From Bugula neritina (taxonomy: Eukaryota; Bryozoa; Gymnolaemata; Cheilostomatida; Bugulidae), in the NCBI GenBank assembly GCA_964035545.1, contig OZ037766.1:10859722-10923721 (forward strand): a stretch of 64,000 nt of DNA, written 5' to 3'. The position numbers and the translations under genes were made by a program. The notes beneath the pieces were generated by a model. The model ran no database searches, had not been told where the DNA came from, and saw nothing but the letters and a program-made list of their open reading frames with translations. Positions 63,952 to 64,000 of this stretch are shown in pieces (the first letter of the stretch is position 1; every line of letters begins with the position of its first letter).

Positions 63952-64000
63952 CTAAAATAATTATTACATGCATTAGCATTACAGTGTTAAAATCACAATG

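Overview
This is AT-rich, intron-rich animal nuclear DNA. The genes are metazoan (Wntless, KIF17/OSM-3 kinesin, MBOAT1/2, NOB1, RPS12, C18orf32). Introns are mostly 100-2000 bp with GT-AG ends, and coding identity to vertebrate or fly proteins is moderate. tRNA-derived SINEs and small inverted-repeat transposons sit in introns and UTRs. I read it as an aquatic invertebrate, probably a spiralian (a bryozoan is one guess), but the sequence does not settle the phylum. All exon models were assembled by hand from splice sites, reading phase and homology. For every complete gene the summed exon length is a multiple of three and ends in a stop.

Layout. 648-6538 (-): 5' exons of a KIF17/OSM-3 kinesin whose tail lies beyond the left edge; one intron carries an 18-bp minisatellite of about 40 copies. 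6539-10458: divergent intergenic space with cryptically simple DNA. 10459-16948 (+): Wntless, 598 aa. 18257-22055 (+): a 258-aa two-IQ-motif protein I do not recognise. 23275-27611 (+): NOB1, 413 aa. 27778-38933 and 39450-48177 (both -): two tandem paralogous secreted proteins. 50135-51224 (-): C18orf32 (UPF0729), 96 aa. 54469-63415 (+): MBOAT1/2-type lysophospholipid acyltransferase, 448 aa. 63603-63951 (-): the last two exons of RPS12.

The most interesting part is 27.8-48.2 kb. Each paralog encodes a signal peptide, one CUB domain, a Thr-rich mucin-like repeat domain, and then four (1142-aa gene) or three (1046-aa gene) copies of a ten-cysteine module. I cannot assign this module to any family I know. 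The module has an invariant C-x6-C-x3-C core and a CC pair, and it is built from an exon set with conserved intron phases. The two mucin domains carry opposite charge: Val-Glu-Glu-Pro-Glu repeats in one and Pro-Thr-Thr-Lys/Arg repeats in the other. One homologous intron has a GC donor in only one paralog. The pair looks like a lineage-specific extracellular or mucosal protein family; its function is unknown.

Mobile DNA read by eye: a 759-bp TIR element with TA flanks (Tc1/mariner-like), a 159-bp MITE with TTA flanks in the WLS 3' UTR, two copies of a foldback element (WLS and MBOAT introns), two copies of another TIR repeat, and three copies of a tRNA-headed SINE plus one possible degenerate one. 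The other genes are conserved housekeeping or signalling genes with no evident functional link to one another.
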